Shown here: piece after piece, positions 34,630-43,693 of the stretch
How positions within the stretch are numbered: position 1 is the first letter of the stretch
Layout: every line of letters starts with the position of its first letter
Source of the DNA: Pseudonocardiaceae bacterium
Lineage (GTDB): Bacteria; Actinomycetota; Actinomycetes; Mycobacteriales; Pseudonocardiaceae
Length of the DNA stretch: 64,000 bases
NCBI GenBank assembly: GCA_009377865.1
Contig: WHTH01000009.1
Span: 1-64,000, forward strand
Direction of reading: 5' to 3'
Translations under genes and position numbers: made by a program
Notes under the pieces: generated by a model
Databases searched by the model: none
Seen by the model: only the letters and a program-made list of their open reading frames with translations
What the model was told of the DNA's origin: nothing

Positions 34630-34696
34630 CGCGAGGGGTTCGGCGGACGGTAGCGGGCCCGGCAGACGGCAACGCGGCGCGGCGGGCGCAGGCGGG

Positions 34697-35602
34697 TCAG
34701 AGGTAGACGGCGGCGATGAGGGTGGCGACGAGGCCGGCGCCGAGCACCTGCAACACGCGGTCGCCCAGCGCGATGTCCTCGGGCTCACCACCGTTGCCGC
34801 CGTCGACGTCGACGGCGTAACGCAGCACGGCGATGACGAACGGCACGATGGAGATCACCGGCCAGCGCGAGGCGGTGCGCTCGGTGATCTCGAAGGCCCA
34901 CAGGCTGTAGGTGGTGATGAGCACCGTGGCCGACAGCGTCCAGACGAAACGCAGGTACGACGCCGTGTAGCGCTCCAGCGACTTGCGGATCTTCGCGCCG
35001 GTGCGTTCGGCGAGCCGGATCTCGGCGTAGCGCTTGCCCGCCACCATGAACAGCGAGCCGAACGCCGCGACCAGCAGAAACCACTGCGACAGCACGATCT
35101 CGGCCGCGGCACCACCGGCGATGGCCCGCAGCAGGAACCCGGAGGCGACGATCGAGATGTCGATCACGGGCTGGTGCTTGAGCCAGAAACAGTAGGCTAG
35201 CTGCACCGTGATGTAGACGGCGGCGACGACGGCCAGTTCGGTCGAGGCCAGCAGCGAGATGCCCAGCGCCGCCGCGAGCACGACGATCGCGACCACCGTC
35301 GCGATCGTCGGCGACACCACGCCCGCGGCGATCGGCCGGTTGCGCTTCGTGGGATGCGCGCGGTCGGCCTCGACGTCCTTGACATCGTTGACCAGGTACA
35401 CACCGGCCGCGGCGAGTGAGAACGCCACGAAGGCGAGTGCGACGTCGCCCAGCACACCGAGCCTGGCGATGTCGCCGCTGGCGAACGGCGCGGCCAGCAC
35501 CAGGACGTTCTTCACCCACTGCCGGGGGCGCATCGCGCGGACCAGCCCGGTGACCGCGTTGCCGCTCTGGGCAGGTGCCTCGGAAGGTGCTGTGGTCGTC
35601 AT
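34697..35602 (-). CDS. ubiA: Decaprenyl-phosphate phosphoribosyltransferase (UbiA family, DPPR synthase)
   Basis: 301 residues, eight to nine membrane helices. Transfers phosphoribose from PRPP to decaprenyl phosphate. Aspartate-rich motif NDVKDVEADRAHPTKRNRP (residues about 72-90) is diagnostic, and the second acidic region is replaced by the Rv3806c-type GKRYAEIRLAERTGAKIRKS. Last gene of a minus-strand operon; its ATG overlaps the PAP2 stop as ATGA. Confidence 0.94.
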   Translation of the reverse strand: MTTTAPSEAPAQSGNAVTGLVRAMRPRQWVKNVLVLAAPFASGDIARLGVLGDVALAFVAFSLAAAGVYLVNDVKDVEADRAHPTKRNRPIAAGVVSPTIATVVAIVVLAAALGISLLASTELAVVAAVYITVQLAYCFWLKHQPVIDISIVASGFLLRAIAGGAAAEIVLSQWFLLVAAFGSLFMVAGKRYAEIRLAERTGAKIRKSLERYTASYLRFVWTLSATVLITTYSLWAFEITERTASRWPVISIVPFVIAVLRYAVDVDGGNGGEPEDIALGDRVLQVLGAGLVATLIAAVYL

Positions 35603-36174
35603 CGCTTCGGTTCCTTCCCGCGCAGCAGCCGCCGCACCGCCACGCCGATGAGCGCGCCGAGGGCAGACCCCGCCAGGACGTCGGTCGGGTAGTGCACCCC
35701 GAGCACGAGCCTGCTGGCCAGCATCGGGGGAACCAGCGCGGGGGCCAGGCGGCGGCGCAGCAACCCGCCGTAGAGTACCGCGGCCGCGGTGGTCGAGCTC
35801 GCGTGCGAGGACGGGAAGGACAGCCGGCTCGGCGTGCCCACCAGCACCCGGACCGACTCGTCGGCCGGGCGCTGCCTGCGCACCACCCGCTTGACGCCGA
35901 TCGACGCGCCGTGCGCGACGGCCACACCGGCGGCGCAGACCACCCAGTCGCGACGGCGCGGCCGGTCGAGCAGCGCTCCGATCGCGCCGAGAGCCAGCCA
36001 GCCCGCGGCGTGCTCGCCGAACAGCGACAGCCCGCGGGCGGCAGCGACGGCGCGGGGCCGGCCGATGCCGCGTTGCAACCGCGCCACCATGGCCGTCTCC
36101 CGGCCGGCCGGGCGCTGCTGCACCATGACCTGGAGATCCACCGCCGTGCTCAGGACTCGAACACCCGCTTCCAT
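35599..36174 (-). CDS. PAP2-type phosphatase (decaprenylphosphoryl-5-phosphoribose phosphatase, Rv3807c type)
   Basis: 191 residues from ATG 36174, or 180 from GTG 36141, which follows the glfT2 stop and is perhaps preferable. The three PAP2 motifs are visible: KRVVRRQRP, PSSHASS (usually PSGH) and SRLVLGVHYPTD. Expected to remove the 5-phosphate of DPPR before DprE1 acts. Operon order glfT2-PAP2-ubiA, with overlapping ends, matches mycobacteria. Confidence 0.9.
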   Translation of the reverse strand: MEAGVRVLSTAVDLQVMVQQRPAGRETAMVARLQRGIGRPRAVAAARGLSLFGEHAAGWLALGAIGALLDRPRRRDWVVCAAGVAVAHGASIGVKRVVRRQRPADESVRVLVGTPSRLSFPSSHASSTTAAAVLYGGLLRRRLAPALVPPMLASRLVLGVHYPTDVLAGSALGALIGVAVRRLLRGKEPKR

Positions 36175-38150
36175 CCCGGTGTGCCGGTCAGCTCGGGCAT
36201 CGCCGCGCGGTAGCGCTCCCGCAGCCGGGGGAACTCCCGCGCGAGCTGCCAGTGCAGCTCCACCGAGCGGGTGATCAGCGAGCGGAACGCCTCCGGATCG
36301 CGCTTGCGGTAGGTGACACCCCGGCCGTCCGACGTCGACACCGTGACGCCATCGAGCCCCGACAGCACGAACCAGCGGGCATCCTGCGCGGCGACGTTGA
36401 GCTGCGGGCGGCGGTGAGTGCGGGAATCGACCGGCCGCAGCTGATGCACCAGCCGCCGCAGCAGGGTGGCACCGATGGTGACCGGGTTGGTCGGCGGCTT
36501 GAGCATGCCCTGCACGGAGAGCTGGTTGTTCGACGGCAGCGGCAGCTCCCGGGACGCCACGACCTGCCCGTCGGTGAAGTCCGCGCAGCGCTTGCGAACC
36601 TCGCCCAGCGCGGTGGGCAGCTTGTCGAACAGCGCCTCGGGACCTGCCATGAAGTCCCGGATGGCCATCTCCTGCAGCGCCAGCGTGGAGTACTCCATGG
36701 TCATCGCGTGCTTGAGCGCGTGTTTCATGGAGTCGGCGAGCATGGTCTTGGGGACGTCCTCGGCGCTGTGCAGTGCGGCTCCCACCAGGCGGTTGCGCAG
36801 GTGGAAGTAGGCCTGCCAGTCGGTGGCGTCGTCCTTGTCGGCGAACGACATGTGCCAGATGCCGACACCGGGCACGGTGGCGGTCGGATAGCCCGCGGCC
36901 CCGGCCCGGAGCCCGTACTCCACGTCATCCCACTTGATGAACAGCGGCAGCGGCATCCCGACGTCCTCGGCCACGGCCCGCGGGATCAGGCACATCCACC
37001 AGGCGTTGTAGTCGACGTCGGCACGCCGGTGCAGCCACGTCGTCTGCCGCAGCGGCTGCTGGGCGAAGTCGTGGTCGTACTCGGTGTTCGGCGCCGGGGC
37101 CCAGCGCATCCGGTGCCGGTCGACCACCTCGCCCCAGGCGTGCAGCCGGGAGCGGGCCTGCGACTGCAGCATCTGCCCGCCGACGAGCATCGGGTCGCGG
37201 GCGAACCGGGAAAACGCCACCGCGCGCAGGATGGAGTCGGGCTCCAGGACGATGTCGTCGTCCATGAACAGGATCTGCTCGCAGTCGGTGTTGGTCAGCG
37301 CCTCGTACATCACCCGGGCGTAACCGCCGGAGCCGCCGATGTTGGGCTGGTCGATGATCCGAAGCGCCTCCCCGAGGCCCGCCTTGGCCTCGGCGAAGCC
37401 GGCCTGGTCGACGACCTTGTTCGCGCCCTGGTCGGGTATGACGACAGCGGTGATCACCGAACGCACCAGCGGGTCCTCCCCGAGGGCGCACAGCGTGGCG
37501 ATGCAGTCGGTGGGCCGGTTGAACGTGGGCATCCCGATGGTGACCGCGGCGCGGCCGGGCGCGGGCTGCGACGCGTACCAGCCGCCGGAGTGCACTACCA
37601 GCTCTGAGTCAGCCGTGGTCAGGTCGAACCAGTACCAGCCGCCGTCCTCGAACGAGTCGAGCTGGAGCTCGACGTCGAACTCGTGACGGCCGGGCGTCTC
37701 GAGCAGCTCGCCGTGGGAGTGGACCTGGGTCCCGTCGGCCTTGGAGCGATAGACGTCGACGCGCCCGGTTCCCTCGAGCGACAGCCGCAGCGCCACCGTG
37801 CGCAGCACGCTCCAGCGCTGCCAGTAGCTGGCGGGGAACGCATTGAAGTACGACGCGAACGACACCTCGGTGTCCTCCGGAACGCGCACCGATGTGCGCG
37901 ACAGCGTGCGAACCCTGCGGGCGTTGGGGTTGGAGATGGAGACCTCGACGTCCACGTCACGCTTGTACTGGGCACGCGTGATGGTCGGCGGCCAGACGCG
38001 GCGGGCGGACGCGGACTGCTCGTCGACGTAGAGCGCGCGCACCGCCATCGGGTCGGCCCGGCGCGGCATTATCAGCCGCTGCAGCAGCGACGAGGGTACC
38101 TCGACGGGCTCGCCGTCGCGCGTGCTGCGCTCGGCGGTGCTGCTCGACAT
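36150..38150 (-). CDS. glfT2: Galactofuranosyltransferase GlfT2 (galactan polymerase)
   Basis: 666 residues. N-terminal beta-sandwich (about 1-195), GT-A domain (200-430) and C-terminal helical region. Metal-binding Asp297-Asp299 in LFMDDDIVLEPDS; catalytic WDD at 407-409 (IKWDDVEYG); His433 in GIWHMSFADKDD. Makes the alternating beta-1,5/1,6 galactan from UDP-Galf at the cytoplasmic membrane face. Glf, its substrate supplier, lies just upstream but is separated by an inserted toxin-antitoxin module. Confidence 0.95.
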   Translation of the reverse strand: MSSSTAERSTRDGEPVEVPSSLLQRLIMPRRADPMAVRALYVDEQSASARRVWPPTITRAQYKRDVDVEVSISNPNARRVRTLSRTSVRVPEDTEVSFASYFNAFPASYWQRWSVLRTVALRLSLEGTGRVDVYRSKADGTQVHSHGELLETPGRHEFDVELQLDSFEDGGWYWFDLTTADSELVVHSGGWYASQPAPGRAAVTIGMPTFNRPTDCIATLCALGEDPLVRSVITAVVIPDQGANKVVDQAGFAEAKAGLGEALRIIDQPNIGGSGGYARVMYEALTNTDCEQILFMDDDIVLEPDSILRAVAFSRFARDPMLVGGQMLQSQARSRLHAWGEVVDRHRMRWAPAPNTEYDHDFAQQPLRQTTWLHRRADVDYNAWWMCLIPRAVAEDVGMPLPLFIKWDDVEYGLRAGAAGYPTATVPGVGIWHMSFADKDDATDWQAYFHLRNRLVGAALHSAEDVPKTMLADSMKHALKHAMTMEYSTLALQEMAIRDFMAGPEALFDKLPTALGEVRKRCADFTDGQVVASRELPLPSNNQLSVQGMLKPPTNPVTIGATLLRRLVHQLRPVDSRTHRRPQLNVAAQDARWFVLSGLDGVTVSTSDGRGVTYRKRDPEAFRSLITRSVELHWQLAREFPRLRERYRAAMPELTGTPGWKRVFES

Positions 38151-38349
38151 GAAGCGTCAGTCCTCCGGGAAGTCTCAGGCATCGGCTCGTACGTGGCGAG
38201 CGACGGTGGCCACCCCTGGCTGGGGCTCGCCGTGCGACAGGGTATCTGCGGGCCGTTGCCTGGCTGTAATCGAGGTGCATCGCGGCCACGGTTCGCGCGG
38301 CCCCACTGTGCACGAGCTTCCGCGCAGCGCTCGGCAGACACCGTCGTCT

Positions 38350-38381
38350 GCTCAGTCCTCCATGGTTGCGTCGAGCGCGCG
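38350..38381 (-). repeat. Duplicate of the glf 3' end (left copy)
   Basis: 32 nt matching 39166-39197 with two mismatches. On the minus strand it reads RALDATMED then TGA, against [12 protein letters not shown] at the real glf terminus. The two copies, direct repeats 816 bp apart, enclose the vapBC module. Confidence 0.88.
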
Positions 38382-38452
38382 GGCGCTCACTGTCCGCAGT
38401 ATGCCACCAACCCAGTCACAGTTTCGTGCGACATCATTGCTACGATTGTCGC

Positions 38453-38713
38453 ATGTCCGAGATCGCATCGCGGGACCTACGCAACGACACGGCCGGTATG
38501 CTGCGCCGCGTCCAGAGCGGCGACGAGCTCACCGTGACCGTCAGAGGCAAGCCGGTCGCGCAGCTTGTCCCGGTCCAGCGATCCCGGCGCCGCTGGCTGC
38601 CTCGCGCGGAGCTTGTGCAACGGCTTCGGATCGCGCAGAGCGATCCCGGGCTGCGCGGTGACCTGGCCGAGCTCGCCGGTGAGTCCACCGATGATCTCGG
38701 CCCCATCCGATGA
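38453..38713 (+). CDS. Phd/YefM-type antitoxin
   Basis: 86 residues from ATG 38453. SEIASRDLRNDTAGMLRRVQSG with VTVRGKPVAQLVP is the Phd/YefM fold (DNA-binding N-terminus); the acidic C-tail (LAELAGESTDDLGPIR) should bind the toxin. TACGAT at 38441-38446 sits 6 nt before the ATG, suggesting a leaderless transcript. A loose dyad GACATCATTGC/TACGATTGTC covers this promoter and may be the operator. Overlaps the toxin by 4 bp. Confidence 0.9.
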   Translation: MSEIASRDLRNDTAGMLRRVQSGDELTVTVRGKPVAQLVPVQRSRRRWLPRAELVQRLRIAQSDPGLRGDLAELAGESTDDLGPIR

Positions 38714-39129
38714 CGAATCCTGACCCGATCGCTCACCGTCGCGGCCTGCTCGACACGAGCGTCTTCATCGCCTCCGAGAGTGGCAGGCGACTCGATGAGG
38801 ATCGGTTGCCCGAGGAATCCGCGATCTCGGTGGTCACCCTGGCCGAGTTGCACGCTGGCGTGCTCGCTGCGCCTGACACCGACACCCGGGCGGTGCGCAT
38901 GGCCACCCTGGACGCGTTATCCGATGTGGAGACCCTGCCGGTGGACGAGCAGGCGGCGCTGGCGTGGGCGCGGATGCGGGTGCACCTCGCGGATACCGGT
39001 CGACGAGCCGGGGTCAACGATCTGTGGATCGCCGCATGCGCCATCGCCCATCGCCTGCCGATCGTGACTCAGGACGACGACTTCGACCGGCTCGACGGGT
39101 TGGCGGGCCTGACCATCGTGCGGGTCTGA
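38710..39129 (+). CDS. VapC-type PIN-domain ribonuclease toxin
   Basis: 139 residues. PIN-domain acidic residues all present: Asp15 (GLLDTSVFIA), Glu46 (TLAELHAG), Asp104 (GVNDLWIAACA) and Asp122-Asp124 (TQDDDFD). Expected to cleave RNA when released from its antitoxin. Intact, unlike the vapC remnant at 27 kb. Confidence 0.92.
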   Translation: MTNPDPIAHRRGLLDTSVFIASESGRRLDEDRLPEESAISVVTLAELHAGVLAAPDTDTRAVRMATLDALSDVETLPVDEQAALAWARMRVHLADTGRRAGVNDLWIAACAIAHRLPIVTQDDDFDRLDGLAGLTIVRV

Positions 39130-39165
39130 CCAGGGGACCGCTGCCAGGTCGCTGGGTTCGGGGAA

Positions 39166-40382
<1,217 letters not shown>

Positions 40383-40530
40383 TCACCGCGCCCCGGCGGT
40401 GCTGCGGATCCCGGCGAGGCTGCGCCGCGTGCCACCAAGGGGCCCTTCGCCTCGCCCTGTGAGGCATAGGTCCCCTTCGTGGCGCGAGAGTTCCGGGAAG
40501 GCCACCAGCGCGCGCACGCGACGCTGCTGC

Positions 40531-41427
40531 TCATCCCGGATGACCGGCCGCGGCCGGTGGCGGAGCCAGCAGGCGTAGCGCCGAGGGCCGGATCCGGGCG
40601 GTGGCGGGCAGCGGGGTGATCGGCTCGCCGTCGCCGTAGAGGTGCAGCGGGCGGTCGGCCTGCAGCCGAAGCTCGCGACCGCGCAGCACCTGCACCTCGG
40701 GACGGTGTACGTGGCCACCCGACGGCAGCTGGCGGAAGCCGGCGAGGAAGGTCCGGCGCGGCACGTGGTGCACGGCGACGACGTCGAGCAGGCCGTCGTC
40801 GACGCGGGCGCTCGGCGCGACGTGCAGGCCGTGCCCGTAGTAGCCGGAGTTGGCGGCCACCACGGTGTAGCCGCGAAACCGGTACAGCGAGCCGTCGAGG
40901 TCGAGCGTGTAGCAGGCGGGGCGCCAGGCCAGCAGCGCGCCGAGCGCCGCTGCCGGATAGGCGAGCGCACCGGGCACGACCCGGGCCCGATTGACCAGGG
41001 CGGTGGCCACCGAATCGACCCCGGCGTGGACGCTGCAGACCACCACGCTGCCCGCCACGCTGATCACGTCCACCGAGGTGTCCGGGGCGTGCAGCAGGAG
41101 CTCGGCGATCCGAGCCGGGTCACGGGAGATACCCATCTGCCGCGCGAAGTCGTTACCGCGGCCGGCCGGTACGATCCCCAGCACGCCCCGGGCGTCGACC
41201 ACCGGCCCCGCGAGCGCGCCGACCGCACCGTCACCGCCGACGGCCAGGACGACGTCGCCGTCATCGGCCGCATCGCGGGCGAGCATCCGCGCATGCTCCA
41301 GGCTGCGGCTGTGCCGGACGTCGACGGTAGCCCCGGCCTCCCGCAGCAGCCGGGCGACCGGCAGCAGCACTGCCATCGCCCGCCCGCCGCCGGCCACCGG
41401 GTTGACCACCGCGGTGAACGACCGCAT
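40531..41427 (-). CDS. Diacylglycerol kinase-family lipid kinase
   Basis: 298 residues from ATG 41427. DAGK catalytic domain: VVNPVAGGGRA, LAVGGDGAVGALAG and GIVPAGRGNDFARQMG, then the C-terminal beta domain. Phosphorylates diacylglycerol or a related lipid. It starts one base after the stop of the FAD-linked oxidase upstream, so the two form an operon; in mycobacteria an AGPS-like oxidase and a lipid kinase are likewise paired (recollection). Confidence 0.88.
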   Translation of the reverse strand: MRSFTAVVNPVAGGGRAMAVLLPVARLLREAGATVDVRHSRSLEHARMLARDAADDGDVVLAVGGDGAVGALAGPVVDARGVLGIVPAGRGNDFARQMGISRDPARIAELLLHAPDTSVDVISVAGSVVVCSVHAGVDSVATALVNRARVVPGALAYPAAALGALLAWRPACYTLDLDGSLYRFRGYTVVAANSGYYGHGLHVAPSARVDDGLLDVVAVHHVPRRTFLAGFRQLPSGGHVHRPEVQVLRGRELRLQADRPLHLYGDGEPITPLPATARIRPSALRLLAPPPAAAGHPG

Positions 41428-41428
41428 C

Positions 41429-43027
41429 TCAGCCCACCAGGACGCCGGGGTTGAGGATCCCGGCCGGGTCCAGCCGGCCCTTGACCGCGCGCAACACGTC
41501 GACGGCCAGCGGGCCGACCTCGCGGGCGTAGTGCTCGCGATGGTCGACGCCGACGCCGTGATGGTGGGTGATGGTGCCGCCGGCACGCAGGATCGCGTCG
41601 CCGGCGGCAGTCTTGGCCCGCTGCCACTGCGCGAGCGGGTCGTCGGCCTGCGCGCAGGCCACGGTGAAGTACAGCGACGCGCCGGTCGGGTAGACGTGCG
41701 AGACGTGGCAGGCCACCAGCGGCGGGGTGTCCTGCGCCGTCAGTGCCTCGGTCAGGGCGGTGCGGACGGCCCCGTACAGCGCACCCAAGCTCGACCAGAA
41801 CGTCGCCGTCTCGAGGGTCTCGACGAACGCGCCGGCGTCGAGCAGCGCGTCGCGCAGGTAGGGACCGGCGTAGCGCTGCCGCCGCCACTCCTGCCCCGGC
41901 TCGTCACCCTGCGGCTCGCCACCGCACCCCGCGAGCACGGCCGACGCGGCCTCGCGGCGCGCGGTCACGTCGGGCGGCGAGCCCTCGTAGCCCGCGATGA
42001 GCAGGCAGCCGCCCGACGACGCCGATCCGAGCTGACCGGGTCGTGCCAGCCCGACGGCGGTCTCGATCTCGTCCGACAGCCGCACCACGGTCGGGCGCGG
42101 ACCGTCCTGGGCGAGCCGGCGCAGCGCCGCCATGCCGTCGGAGAAAAACTCGAAGCGCCAGCCCTCGTAGCTGCGCTGCGCGGGTGCCGGCATCAGCCGC
42201 ACCGTCACGGCCGTCACGATGCCGAGCGCGCCCTCCGAACCCAGGATGAGCTGGCGCAGGTCGGGTCCGGCGGCCGAGGCCGGTGCGCGGCCGAGTTCGA
42301 GGCAGCCCTGTGGGGTGGCGACGGTCAGCCCGACGACCATCTCGTCGAAACGGCCGTAGCCCGCCGAGGCCTGCCCGGCAGAGCGGGTCGCGGCGAAGCC
42401 GCCGATGCTGGCGTACTCGAACGACTGCGGGAAGTGCCCGAGGGTGAAGCCATGGGCGCCGAGCTGCTCCTCGGCCTGCGGAGCCAGCAGACCGGGCTGC
42501 AGCACCGCGGTGCGCGATTCGGCGTCGACGGCCAGCAGCCGATCCATCCGCCGCAGGTCGAGCGCGATCGCGCCGGAGAACCCCGCCCGCCGTGGCGTCA
42601 GACCGCCGACGACCGAGGTGCCGCCGCCGAACGGCACGACGGCGACCCGGTGCTGCGCGCAGCTCCGCAGCACCGCTGCCACCTCATCGTGGGTGGCCGG
42701 CAGCACCACCAGATCCGGCGCGTCGGCGGCGTCACCACTCCGCAACCGCACCAGGTCCGAAGTGGACTTGCCCCGGGTGTGGCGGATCCGCGATTCGCGG
42801 TCGTCACGCACCTGCTCGGCACCCAGCAGCGCGACCAGCTCGTCACGACAGCCGCCGGGCAGGTCGGGCTCGGGCAGCGAGACGCCGGTCATCGCGACGG
42901 CCGCTGCCAGCGCCGGCGTGACGCCGAGCGCCTGCTCGAGCAGGGTGAGCACCGGCGCGGGCAGCGTCGGTACCCGGGCCGGGTCTCCCCAGCCCGACCA
43001 CGACGGAACTGTACCGGATGGCGTCAT
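41429..43027 (-). CDS. FAD-linked oxidase of the alkyl-DHAP-synthase (AGPS-like) family
   Basis: 532 residues from ATG 43027; GTG 43045 gives 538. VAO-type flavoprotein: VVPFGGGTSVVGGLTP (FAD pyrophosphate loop), GHFPQSFEYASIGGFAATRS, LGSEGALGIVTAVTVRL, and the C-terminal GGTITHHHGVGVDH with a His-rich active-site loop, then LDPAGILNPG. Length and motif order match AGPS-like proteins such as Rv3107c. Probably lipid or 2-hydroxy-acid linked. Divergent from a TetR gene. Confidence 0.88.
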   Translation of the reverse strand: MTPSGTVPSWSGWGDPARVPTLPAPVLTLLEQALGVTPALAAAVAMTGVSLPEPDLPGGCRDELVALLGAEQVRDDRESRIRHTRGKSTSDLVRLRSGDAADAPDLVVLPATHDEVAAVLRSCAQHRVAVVPFGGGTSVVGGLTPRRAGFSGAIALDLRRMDRLLAVDAESRTAVLQPGLLAPQAEEQLGAHGFTLGHFPQSFEYASIGGFAATRSAGQASAGYGRFDEMVVGLTVATPQGCLELGRAPASAAGPDLRQLILGSEGALGIVTAVTVRLMPAPAQRSYEGWRFEFFSDGMAALRRLAQDGPRPTVVRLSDEIETAVGLARPGQLGSASSGGCLLIAGYEGSPPDVTARREAASAVLAGCGGEPQGDEPGQEWRRQRYAGPYLRDALLDAGAFVETLETATFWSSLGALYGAVRTALTEALTAQDTPPLVACHVSHVYPTGASLYFTVACAQADDPLAQWQRAKTAAGDAILRAGGTITHHHGVGVDHREHYAREVGPLAVDVLRAVKGRLDPAGILNPGVLVG

Positions 43028-43028
43028 T

Positions 43029-43060
43029 GTTTTACACTCTGACACGCAATGTCACAGAAA
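43029..43060. promoter_or_regulatory. Putative TetR operator between divergent genes
   Basis: TGACA(CGCAA)TGTCA lies at the centre, flanked by the outer pair TTGTTTT and AAAACAA, giving a nested dyad across the two start regions. TACACT at 43034-43039 could serve as -10 for the tetR gene (ATG 43049), nearly leaderless. Layout fits autoregulation by the adjacent TetR. Confidence 0.6.
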
Positions 43061-43657
43061 AACAAGCTCGGGCGTCCGCCAATACTCACCGACGAGGCCG
43101 TGCTGGACGCCGCCCGCGACTCCGTGCTGGCGGTGGGCGCGCGCCACACCACACTGGCCGAGGTCGCCCGGCGGCTCGGTGTCTCACGGCCGACGGTCTA
43201 CCGCCGCTGGCCCGACGCCGATTCGCTGCTCGCGGCGCTGCACACCCGGGAGTGGACGGGGTTGGTCGAGCGTCATGCGGCGCGGGCGCGCGAACATCCC
43301 TCGCGGCGCACCCTGGTGGGCGTCGTCGTCGCCGCAGTCACCGGCGTCCGCGCCCACCCGGTGTTTCGCAAGTTCCGTGACGTCGACCCGGAACTGCTGC
43401 TCCCCTACGTGTTCCACCGCCGCGGCCGCAGCACCGACGCGATCCTGGACACGATTGAGCAGCTGCTGCGCATCGGGCAGGCCGACGGCCAGGTCCGTGA
43501 CGGCGACCCCGCGCTGCTTGCGCGGGCGGTGATGCTCACCGGCCAGTCGTTCGTGATCTCGGGCGCCACCATGGCCGACGGCTACTCGCTGACGGCACTC
43601 GACGAGCAGCTCGTCATCCTGCTCGACCGCTACCTCGCCCCCGGAGATCCCTCGTGA
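43049..43657 (+). CDS. TetR-family transcriptional regulator
   Basis: 202 residues from ATG 43049. HTH region: TDEAVLDAARDSVLAVGARH, TTLAEVARRLGVSRPTVYRR. The C-terminal domain has PVFRKFRDVDPELLLPYVFH, typical of the TetR_C_33-like group. Probably represses the divergent oxidase-kinase operon. Its stop codon TGA (43655-43657) is supplied by the palindrome that begins the next gene. Confidence 0.9.
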   Translation: MSQKNKLGRPPILTDEAVLDAARDSVLAVGARHTTLAEVARRLGVSRPTVYRRWPDADSLLAALHTREWTGLVERHAARAREHPSRRTLVGVVVAAVTGVRAHPVFRKFRDVDPELLLPYVFHRRGRSTDAILDTIEQLLRIGQADGQVRDGDPALLARAVMLTGQSFVISGATMADGYSLTALDEQLVILLDRYLAPGDPS

Positions 43658-43693
43658 GTGGCGATGCGAGCTATGACTCGAATCGCCACTCAC
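43654..43693. repeat. 40-nt palindrome at the tetR/glpD boundary
   Basis: Begins GTGAGTGGCGATGCGAG and ends CTCGAATCGCCACTCAC; 17-nt arms with one mismatch and a 6-nt centre. Read in one frame it gives the TGA stop of tetR; read in another it gives the GTG start and first 13 codons of glpD (VSGDASYDSNRHS). Same family as the emb palindromes. Confidence 0.92.
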
